From: Oscillospiraceae bacterium
GTDB taxonomy: Bacteria > Bacillota > Clostridia > Oscillospirales > Oscillospiraceae
Length of the DNA: 55,808 nucleotides
Direction of reading: 5' to 3'
NCBI GenBank assembly: GCA_902795345.1
Contig: CADBKO010000015.1
Coordinates: forward strand, 1 to 55,808
A model generated the notes under the pieces. It was not told where the DNA came from and did no database searches. It worked only from the letters and a program-made list of their open reading frames with translations. The position numbers and the translations under genes are program-made. Below, one piece after another: positions 1 to 6,953 of this stretch; the first letter of the stretch is position 1, and every line of letters starts with the position of its first letter.

Positions 1-2631
1 GGCTTCGGCACCGGCATCGAGTATGCCTTCTGGTTCGAAGCTGACGGCACCTTCTGCTTCGACCAGGACGTGACCCTGAATTATCAGGGCGCCGTGAAGA
101 CGGAGCTGAAGGCCGGGGAAGTGACCGGCATCGCTGGATACAGCGAATGCTATCTGACCCTGGACGACGGCAACATGATCGCCCTCATCGACAAGGCTAA
201 CCCCGGCAACTTCGGTTCCCTGGCTGCCGACACCGCCTTTGACGGTTTCCCCGGCACCGTAAGCGCCGGCGCTGCCGCTGCTGAGGAGCCTGCTGAGGAG
301 CCTGCTGCCTCTGAGGAACCCGCCGCCGAGGAGCCCGCTGAGGAAGCTCCCGCCGCCGAAGGCGAAGGCTTTGTGAAGGCCGCTTCTCTGGACGCCGGAA
401 AGCAGTACCTGATCGTCACCGAGTATGAAGGCAAGTATTATGCCCTGACCAGCACCGGCGTCAACAGCAATGTGGGCGCGGTTGAGGTTGCGGTGGACGG
501 CGATACCGTCGCCGCGGCGGACGCCGCCGCCGTCTGGATTCCCGACGGCAGCGACCATCTGGAGAATGTGGGCAATCCCGGCCAGTTCGTCTTTGCCAGC
601 TCCGGCGGCCTCTTTACCTGGGACAGCAGCATGCTGCGCACCTTCGTGTATGACGCTGCCAGCGAGACCGTCATCCTCCACAGCGGCAAGTACACCCTGA
701 GCTTCGACGGCGCGGCCTTCGGTCAGGCTGAAGCCGCCAAGATCCTGCTCTTTGTCGGGGAAGGCGCCGCTGCTGCGGAACCTGCTGAGGCCGAACCCGC
801 AGAGGAGATCGTTTTCCCCGCCCCTGAGACCGTGTACCGGGACGCCGTGAAGAACGAGGACGGCTCCATCACCCTGGCCTTCACCTCCGACGTCCACTAT
901 CGGGACGGCGACAACATGAACCTGAAGACCTGGCTGGACAACTCCGGCGTGGGCTATATCGACGCCATCGGCTTCTGCGGCGACATGGGCTCCGCCTATG
1001 CCTCCAACGCCGAGGATTTCTGGACCTGGACCGGCTCCGTCATGAACTATGTGGACAGCATGATCGCCGAGGGCAAGGTGGGCGACGCCATCTACACCCT
1101 GGGCAACCACGAATGGTTCCCCTCTGCCGGCGGCGACTACCTGCACACATATGCCGACTATGAAGCCGCCCAGCGGCTGCGCCAGATCGGCGAGGGCGTC
1201 GTGACCGACGACTATATCATCTATTGCTTCGGCGCCGGCAGCTGCGTTTCCACCCAGTACAAGAACGACTATATGGAAGAGGACATCGCCAAGCTGGACG
1301 AGTGGCTGGCGACCGCCCCCACCGATACCCCCATCTTCATCCTGACCCACTTCCCCCTGCACTTCTGGTACAACACCCGCTACGCCCCCCATGCCGTGGA
1401 CGTCATCGACGTGCTGAACAAGTACAGCGACGACCATGAGATCATCTTCTTCTGGGGCCACAACCACAGCGACTACGACGACAGCTACTATACGCCCAAG
1501 TTCCCCGGCGATGAGATCCGCGTGGATGCCGAAGGGAATATGCGCACCCTGAACTTCACCTATATGGGCGCCGGCTGCACCTCCGACGCGGAGTATACCG
1601 GCCCGGGCAAGGGCTCTGCCAGCATCTTCAACAAGGGCCTCATCGTCACCATCAACGCCGACAAGACCCTGGACTTCACCTACTATACCCTTGAAGGACA
1701 GAAGATGTATGTGGAAAGCCCCTGGCTGGTCCGCTTCCGCACCGGCTACGGCGACTATGAGACCGTGTCTTCCGTGTATGTGGATGACGGAGAGACCGTC
1801 ACGCCGCCCGAGGCGCCCGAGCTTGAGGGCTATGAATTCACCGGCTGGGTCTACTGGAACGATTACAAAGAGGTTCCCTTCGACTTCTCCGCGCCCGTCC
1901 ATCAGTCCTATCTCATCACCGCCAATTATGTCAAGATCCTCACGCCCGCGGCTGCGCCTGACGCGGCCGACTGCGTGACCGTCACGCCGACCGCCACCTG
2001 CGGCGGGGCACCCCTGACCATGACGGCCGCCGGCGCGGGCGACCTGATCACGGTGTTCGACCTGTCCAGCATCGGCTACGGCTCCGCCATCATGTATGGC
2101 TTCTGGTTCGAGCCTGACGGCGTCGTCAGCTTCAACCAGGATGTGACCCTGTACTATCAGGGCAACGCCACGGACTTCACCCTGAAGGCTGGGGAGTTCT
2201 ACAGCACCGAAGGCTTCGGCGAGCACTATATCCAGCTGGACGACGGGAACGATCTCCTTCTCCTTGAGTATGAGAATCCGGGCAACTATGCCAGCCTCCC
2301 CGGCGACCAGCCCTACTCCGCCTTCCCCGGCGCCGTCGCGGCGGGCAGCGCGGAAGAAGCTGAGCCCGAGCCCGCTCCCGTGGAGCCCGAACCCGCTCCT
2401 GTGGAGCCCGAACCCGCTCCTGTGGAGCCCGAACCCGCTCCTGTGGAGCCCGAGCCTGCCCCCGCGCCTGCGGGCCAGACTTACACCGTCCAGGCGGGTG
2501 ACACCCTTTGGAGCATCGCCCGGCGGTTCTACGGCAGCGGCTTCAAGTGGGGCGACATCTACAACGCCAACTACGACGTGATCAAGAATCCCCGGATGAT
2601 CTACGTCGGCCAGGTGCTGCTGATCCCGTAA
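1..2631 (+). CDS. Secreted calcineurin-like phosphoesterase with LysM domain (5' end missing)
   Basis: The reading frame is open from base 1, so the start and signal peptide lie upstream; 876 residues are visible. In order: a beta-rich repeat domain (residues 1-90), an Ala/Glu/Pro linker, an unassigned beta domain (120-250), a metallophosphoesterase domain (270-570), an InlB/Flg_new-like repeat (580-645), a second copy of the first domain (657-785), a VEPEPAP linker, and a C-terminal LysM domain (827-876). The phosphoesterase metal/catalytic motifs are intact: D297-V-H299, G-D328-M, G-N369-H370, H450 in THFP, and G-H487-N-H489. The family hydrolyses phosphomono- or diesters. LysM binds peptidoglycan, so the enzyme is probably held at the cell wall, acting on nucleotides or other extracellular phosphoesters. 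The substrate cannot be told. A hairpin terminator follows. Confidence 0.85.
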   Translation, partial: GFGTGIEYAFWFEADGTFCFDQDVTLNYQGAVKTELKAGEVTGIAGYSECYLTLDDGNMIALIDKANPGNFGSLAADTAFDGFPGTVSAGAAAAEEPAEEPAASEEPAAEEPAEEAPAAEGEGFVKAASLDAGKQYLIVTEYEGKYYALTSTGVNSNVGAVEVAVDGDTVAAADAAAVWIPDGSDHLENVGNPGQFVFASSGGLFTWDSSMLRTFVYDAASETVILHSGKYTLSFDGAAFGQAEAAKILLFVGEGAAAAEPAEAEPAEEIVFPAPETVYRDAVKNEDGSITLAFTSDVHYRDGDNMNLKTWLDNSGVGYIDAIGFCGDMGSAYASNAEDFWTWTGSVMNYVDSMIAEGKVGDAIYTLGNHEWFPSAGGDYLHTYADYEAAQRLRQIGEGVVTDDYIIYCFGAGSCVSTQYKNDYMEEDIAKLDEWLATAPTDTPIFILTHFPLHFWYNTRYAPHAVDVIDVLNKYSDDHEIIFFWGHNHSDYDDSYYTPKFPGDEIRVDAEGNMRTLNFTYMGAGCTSDAEYTGPGKGSASIFNKGLIVTINADKTLDFTYYTLEGQKMYVESPWLVRFRTGYGDYETVSSVYVDDGETVTPPEAPELEGYEFTGWVYWNDYKEVPFDFSAPVHQSYLITANYVKILTPAAAPDAADCVTVTPTATCGGAPLTMTAAGAGDLITVFDLSSIGYGSAIMYGFWFEPDGVVSFNQDVTLYYQGNATDFTLKAGEFYSTEGFGEHYIQLDDGNDLLLLEYENPGNYASLPGDQPYSAFPGAVAAGSAEEAEPEPAPVEPEPAPVEPEPAPVEPEPAPVEPEPAPAPAGQTYTVQAGDTLWSIARRFYGSGFKWGDIYNANYDVIKNPRMIYVGQVLLIP
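2362..2460 (+). repeat. 21-bp in-frame tandem repeat encoding VEPEPAP
   Basis: Four full units and a partial fifth of a 21-bp repeat encode the Pro/Glu linker before the LysM domain. Units differ only at a few synonymous positions, so recent slippage or gene conversion is likely. Such linkers act as wall-spanning spacers. Confidence 0.85.
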
Positions 2632-2670
2632 ACAGCTTCTGCGGGAGCATCCCGCAAGGCAAATGAAAAA

Positions 2671-2713
2671 AGGCGCTGTCTCCCAAGCCGGATGGCTGAA
2701 GGAGGCAGCGCCT
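2671..2713 (+). terminator. Hairpin terminator after the LysM phosphoesterase
   Basis: A 13-bp stem (one G-T wobble) with a 17-nt loop lies 40 bases after the stop codon and is followed by a short T-rich stretch. A smaller hairpin (GCGGGA/TCCCGC type) precedes it at 2641-2655. Confidence 0.65.
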
Positions 2714-2730
2714 CTTTATCGGCAGAATCA

Positions 2731-2887
2731 TACTATTATCCAATAAAACCATTTTAACTTTTTGCGGCCAGATTTGCGCCATACTTCGTTGTCGGCTTTG
2801 CCGGGCGACAGCCCGGCTGCATCCTCCGCCTCGTCTGACAAAAATCTGCCTCGCAAATTTTTTAAAGCGTTTTATCAGATAATAGTA
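2731..2887. mobile_element. MITE-like element with 19-bp terminal inverted repeats
   Basis: The ends at 2731-2749 and 2869-2887 are inverted repeats matching at 17 of 19 positions. The interior also folds back on itself: a TTTGCGG..CAGATTT segment pairs with its inverted counterpart near 2838-2862, around a central GCCGGGC/GCCCGGC hairpin. The trinucleotide TCA flanks both sides as a direct repeat, which looks like a 3-bp target duplication. The right TCA is the complement of the TGA stop of the neighbouring MATE gene. No coding capacity is seen. Confidence 0.6.
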
Positions 2888-4252
2888 TCAGACCTCGTTG
2901 CGGACCTTTTCGATGACCTTTCTGCAAAGGAGCGCCGCGACGCAGAGGGTCACGACCTCGGAAATGAGGGGGGAGAACCAGACGATCTCCAGCCGCCCGA
3001 AGCTGCTCAGCACCCAGGCGGCGGCTACCTGGATCACCACCTGGCGCATGATGTTGAGCATCAGGGCGAAGCGGGAACGGCCCAGGGCCTGGAAGGAGGA
3101 GGTGAGGATGACGGTCACCGCCCCGAAGGTCATGGACAAGGCGCAGCGGCGCACCGCCGTGACGCCGATGGAGAGCATGTAATCCGAGGCATTGAAGAGC
3201 CGCAGCAGCGGCACGGGGATGATCTCATAGAGGATCGTGATCGCCAGGGTGATGACCGCGCCGACGATCACGCTGAGCTTCAGCGTCCGGAACAGGCGGT
3301 CCAGCTTTTTGGCGCCGTAGTTGTAGGAATAGATGGCCAGAGTGCCGTTGTTCATGCCGAAGACGGGCATGAAGCCGAAGCTCTGGAGCTTGATCCAGAC
3401 GCCGTAGACCGCCGTGGCCGTGGTGGAGAAGGAGAGGTAGATGCCGTTGAGGAGATAGCCGGTGACGGCGTGAAGGCCCACGGTGATCATGGAGGGGAAG
3501 CCGACGGAATAGATGGAGCCCAGGATCTTCAGATCCGGGAGCATCTGCTTTAGGTCAAAGCGGGTGGCGGTATTGCGCTTCAGGTTGAAGATGAGAGCGC
3601 AGACCGCTGCGGCAAACTGGCCGATGACCGTGGCGATGGCGGCCCCCCGGACGCCCAGCCCAAAGGCGAAGATGAAGATCGGGTCCAGGATGATGTTCAG
3701 GATGGCTCCCAGGGCCTGGCTGACCATGGAGGGGGTGGCGTTGCCCGTGGCGATCAGGAGCTTTTCCAGCCCCTGGGCCTGGAACATGCCCAGGGAGAAG
3801 ATGGTGATGATGGAGACATACTGGGCCCCGTAGTCGATGATGCTCTCCACGTCGGTCTGGCTCTGGAAGAAGCGGCGGGAGAAGAGCAGGCCGACGCCCA
3901 CGCAGAGGATGGCGTAGATCAGGTCGATGAAGACCTGGACGTTGGCCGCCTTTTCCGCCCGGCGGCGGTTCCCCTCCCCCAGAGAGCGGGACACCAGCGC
4001 GTTGACGCCGACACCCGTCCCCACAGCCAGGGCGATCATGAAGTTCTGGATCGGCAGCGCCAGGGAAACGGCGGTCAGCGCATCCTCGCTCAGCCGGGCG
4101 ACGAACATGCTGTCCACGGCGTTGTAGAGGGCCTGGATGAACATGGAGATCATCATGGGCACGCTCATGGTGACCAGCAGCTTTCCGATGGGCATGGTCC
4201 CCAACTTTTCCTGGGCGGATCGTTTTTTGTTTTCGGCGGGCATGTCTGCCAT
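2888..4252 (-). CDS. MATE family efflux transporter (first of four)
   Basis: The 454-residue protein has the usual length and twelve-helix hydrophobic pattern of MATE cation/drug antiporters. It shows the N-terminal signature around PMMISMFIQALYNAVDSMFV and the mirrored second half with GMNNGTLAIYSYNYGAKK. The family exports cationic drugs or metabolites using Na+ or H+ gradients; the substrate cannot be predicted. The start is supported by a GGAGAGG site. A promoter lies 90-120 bases upstream, and the stop codon abuts a MITE-like element. Confidence 0.9.
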   Translation of the reverse strand: MADMPAENKKRSAQEKLGTMPIGKLLVTMSVPMMISMFIQALYNAVDSMFVARLSEDALTAVSLALPIQNFMIALAVGTGVGVNALVSRSLGEGNRRRAEKAANVQVFIDLIYAILCVGVGLLFSRRFFQSQTDVESIIDYGAQYVSIITIFSLGMFQAQGLEKLLIATGNATPSMVSQALGAILNIILDPIFIFAFGLGVRGAAIATVIGQFAAAVCALIFNLKRNTATRFDLKQMLPDLKILGSIYSVGFPSMITVGLHAVTGYLLNGIYLSFSTTATAVYGVWIKLQSFGFMPVFGMNNGTLAIYSYNYGAKKLDRLFRTLKLSVIVGAVITLAITILYEIIPVPLLRLFNASDYMLSIGVTAVRRCALSMTFGAVTVILTSSFQALGRSRFALMLNIMRQVVIQVAAAWVLSSFGRLEIVWFSPLISEVVTLCVAALLCRKVIEKVRNEV

Positions 4253-4342
4253 AGCATCCTCTCCCTTTGGCGGATCGTCGTTGGCAGCGCAAAGCGCAGG
4301 CGCAGCCGATGGCTGTGCCCGGAGGCCCCGCGCCGTGTAGTG

Positions 4343-4371
4343 AGTATACTACAGATCCCGGTCTCATTCAA
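4343..4371 (-). promoter_or_regulatory. Sigma-A-type promoter for the MATE gene
   Basis: Read leftward, the site is TTGAAT - 17 bp - TATACT. It lies between the stacked-hairpin cassette and the MATE start, so the exporter can be transcribed independently of the relic upstream. Confidence 0.6.
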
Positions 4372-4385
4372 GGTTCCGCCCAGCG

Positions 4386-4533
4386 GGAAGGACCGGGCCG
4401 CGTTTGCGGCCCGGTCCAAGCTGTCGACAAAGTGTCGACAGCTTGAGACGCAAAATCAGAATTGTATTCTGATTTTGCAAGGATATAACGTGAAGGGGGA
4501 TTCCCGTCCCCCTTCTTGCGGCCCGGTCCTTCC
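4386..4533. repeat. Stacked-hairpin cassette: four stems inside a 16-bp outer inverted repeat
   Basis: Outer arms 4386-4401 and 4518-4533 are perfect inverted repeats. The left arm is also half of a local 12-bp stem (4390-4401/4406-4417). Next come a perfect 12-bp stem with 3-nt loop (4418-4429/4433-4444), a perfect 13-bp stem with 3-nt loop (4450-4462/4466-4478) and a 9-bp stem with 6-nt loop (4492-4500/4507-4515). The cassette starts 10 bases after the stop of the leftward URO-D relic. No ORF or T-tract is seen, so it is not a plain terminator. Confidence 0.75.
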
Positions 4534-4543
4534 TATGCGCATT

Positions 4544-4870
4544 TCAGTATTTCCCGTATTCCCGCACGGTGTCGAACATGGCCGCCACGTTTTCCTTCTT
4601 TACATGGCTCAGGCCGGAGCCGGTCATGAAGATGAAGCCGCCGCCGGGAGCGCAGTCCGGGTCGAACTCCTCCAGGTACTTCACGATGGACTTCTCCATC
4701 TTTTCCAGGGTGGTGTCGTAAATGACCTCCGCCACCGTGTACCCCGCGTTCAGCATGAGGAACAGGGCGGCCGAGGGCATCATGGGCACCCGGTCCGGCT
4801 CCTTCAGGGCGATGGCGGCCTGGACCCTGGCCGTTTTTTCATCGTATCGTTCTTGCGCTTCCGGTGTCAT
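4544..4870 (-). pseudogene. Uroporphyrinogen-decarboxylase-family relic with an in-frame internal deletion
   Basis: The 108-residue frame reads like the two ends of a URO-D superfamily protein. Residues 1-70 resemble the N terminus (VQAAIALKEPDRVPMMP, then YLEEFDPD). Residues 72-108 resemble the extreme C terminus (GGGFIFMTGSGLSHVKKENV, then VREYGKY). Family members are about 350-400 residues, so roughly 250 central residues with the barrel active site are gone, with the frame preserved. A weak GGAG site precedes the start. The superfamily includes haem-pathway decarboxylases and corrinoid methyltransferase partners; this relic cannot carry out either reaction. Confidence 0.65.
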
Positions 4871-5071
4871 CCTCTTTGCTCCGTTCCGAGTTATTTTATT
4901 AAATGTTGCTATAAATCAGAACGGCAGGCAAGAGGATTTAAGGAGATTTGCCCAAATAATCCCTGCGTTCGTCCTCTTTTTCCTTGGGGCAGGGGGTGCA
5001 AAGGGGCGGAAAATGTGGTATGATGCTGTCTGCCGCCCCTTCGGGCAAAACCAGACACGTTAGGATAAGCG

Positions 5072-6439
5072 ATGAAACGACCGGACCTCTCCCTCACCGG
5101 CACGGTATTCCGCCTGGCGGGACCCACCATGCTGGAACAGCTCATGCAGACCGCCGTGCAGTATGTGGACACCGCCATGGTGGGCGCTCTGGGCACGGCG
5201 GCCACCGCCGCCGTGGGCTCCACCACCACCGTCAACTGGCTCATCGGCTCCTCCATCGGGGCCATGGGGGTGGGCTTCCTTGCCATCATCTCCCAGGCCC
5301 GGGGCGCGGGGGATGTTGACCGGGCCCGGAGGGCCTCGGCCCAGGCGGTGCTGATGATGCTCCTCATCGGGGTCCTGTTCACGGCCCTGCCCCTGGCTCT
5401 GGCGAAGCAGGTGCCCGGCTGGATGCAGCTGGAAGCGTCCATCCGCCCTCTGGCCTCCCGCTATTTCTTCATTATCTATCTCCCCACCGTCTTCCGGGCG
5501 GCAGCCACCCTCTCCGGCACGCTCCTCCGCTCGGCGGGAGACAGCCGCACCCCCATGGCGGCGGGCATCCTCATGAACCTGGTGAATGTGGTCCTGAATT
5601 TCCTCCTCATTTTCCCCAGGCGGGAGCTCCTCCTTTTCGGCCTGCACATCCCCATGTGGGGCGCGGGACTGGGGGTGGTGGGGGCCGCCGCGGCCACGGC
5701 CCTGAGCTTCGTGCTGGGGGGCGTCCTGCTCCTCCGGGCCCTCTGGCGGCATAAGGAGATCTCTCCCCGGGGCTACCCCCTGAAGCCGGACAAGGCTGTG
5801 CTCCTGCCCTGCCTGAAGATCGCGGTGCCTGCGGTGCTCCAGCGCTTCGCCACCTCCCTGGGCTACGTCATTTTCGCCTCTCTCATCAATTCCCTGGGGG
5901 AGGTCTCCACCGCCGCCCATACCGTGGCGAACACGGTGGAATCCGCCTTCTATGTCCCCGGCTACGGCATGATGACCGCCGCCGCAACCCTGACGGGGGA
6001 GTGCATCGGCGCCCGGGACCGGGAGCGGCTGAAAAAGATCAGCACCGCCGTCCTGGTGCTGGAAACGGGGCTGATGCTCGTCTCCGGGGCGCTGCTCTTC
6101 ACCTTTGCCCCCGCCATGGCCTCCCTGTTCAGCCGGGACGAACAGGTGGTGCGCCTGGCCGCCGCGGTGCTGCGGATGGTGGCCCTTTCCGAGCCCTTCT
6201 ACGGCGTGACCATCGTCCTGGAGGGGAGCCTCCAGGGGGCGGGGAACACACGGGTGCCGTTCATATTCAATGTGATCGGCATGTGGGGCGTGCGCATCGT
6301 GGGCACCTTCCTGCTGGTGACGGTGCTGGGCAAGGGCCTCACCGCCGCATGGGGGGCCATGATCGCCCACAATCTGCTGCTGTTCGTGCTCTATGTCCTC
6401 TATCGGAAATACGGGCGATGGAACAGCCTGATGAAATGA
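5072..6439 (+). CDS. MATE family efflux transporter (second of four)
   Basis: This 455-residue, very hydrophobic protein has the MATE signature near the N terminus (GPTMLEQLMQTAVQYVDTAM, then AAVGSTTTVNWL) and the pseudo-twofold repeat in the second half (LEGSLQGAGNTRVPF). It is an inner-membrane antiporter of unknown substrate. It belongs to a different branch from the neighbour at 2888-4252, as few identical stretches are seen outside family motifs. It is monocistronic, with a clear terminator 10 bases after its stop. Confidence 0.9.
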   Translation: MKRPDLSLTGTVFRLAGPTMLEQLMQTAVQYVDTAMVGALGTAATAAVGSTTTVNWLIGSSIGAMGVGFLAIISQARGAGDVDRARRASAQAVLMMLLIGVLFTALPLALAKQVPGWMQLEASIRPLASRYFFIIYLPTVFRAAATLSGTLLRSAGDSRTPMAAGILMNLVNVVLNFLLIFPRRELLLFGLHIPMWGAGLGVVGAAAATALSFVLGGVLLLRALWRHKEISPRGYPLKPDKAVLLPCLKIAVPAVLQRFATSLGYVIFASLINSLGEVSTAAHTVANTVESAFYVPGYGMMTAAATLTGECIGARDRERLKKISTAVLVLETGLMLVSGALLFTFAPAMASLFSRDEQVVRLAAAVLRMVALSEPFYGVTIVLEGSLQGAGNTRVPFIFNVIGMWGVRIVGTFLLVTVLGKGLTAAWGAMIAHNLLLFVLYVLYRKYGRWNSLMK

Positions 6440-6448
6440 TGAAATAAT

Positions 6449-6472
6449 GAGGCGCTGCTTTCGCAGCGCCTC
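6449..6472 (+). terminator. Hairpin terminator after the MATE gene
   Basis: A perfect 10-bp GAGGCGCTGC stem with a 4-nt loop lies just after the stop codon. It has little T-tail. It may also serve the leftward HPt transcript from the other side. Confidence 0.65.
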
Positions 6473-6524
6473 ACATTCCTTTATCCATTCGGTTCCGAAA
6501 GCCAAAGGCAAAGCGGAGCCGGGA

Positions 6525-6887
6525 TCAGCCCTCTGCCGCCTGCAATTCCCGGATGCCCGCCGTCACCAGGGCATAGTCCTCCTCCGCCTGCCGGGCCATG
6601 GGGGCCAGGTCCACCGTGGGCGCGCCGTTCCGGACGGCGTCGCAGATGGCGGAGGCGCTGCGGGCCAGCCTTCCCAGCTCCAGATTCAGGCAGACGCCCT
6701 TCAGGTTGTGGGAATAGCGGAACACATCCTCCCAGTTCTCGGCCCGGATGGCCTCCATCATGGCGGCGAAATCCCCGCCTTCGATGAATTTGCCCAGGAA
6801 GCGCAGCATGAACTTTTCCGACATCAGACGATTCAGGGCTTCGTCATAGCTGCCGTCGATACCGGCGTAAAACTCCCGCAGTGTCAT
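6525..6887 (-). CDS. HPt (histidine phosphotransfer) domain protein
   Basis: This 120-residue all-helical protein carries the HPt motif SHNLKGVCLNL, with H60 as the expected phospho-accepting residue. HPt proteins shuttle phosphate between response-regulator receiver domains in multistep phosphorelays. It has no kinase or receiver domain, so its partners must be elsewhere. It lies 66 bases downstream of the GGDEF/EAL gene on the same strand, probably co-transcribed, which suggests it feeds a phosphorelay connected to c-di-GMP control. Confidence 0.85.
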   Translation of the reverse strand: MTLREFYAGIDGSYDEALNRLMSEKFMLRFLGKFIEGGDFAAMMEAIRAENWEDVFRYSHNLKGVCLNLELGRLARSASAICDAVRNGAPTVDLAPMARQAEEDYALVTAGIRELQAAEG

Positions 6888-6953
6888 GTTTCCATCGTCC
6901 CTTCTGTCTGTCTTTATCCTCCATTATATCTGCAACCGTTCCTGATTTCAATA

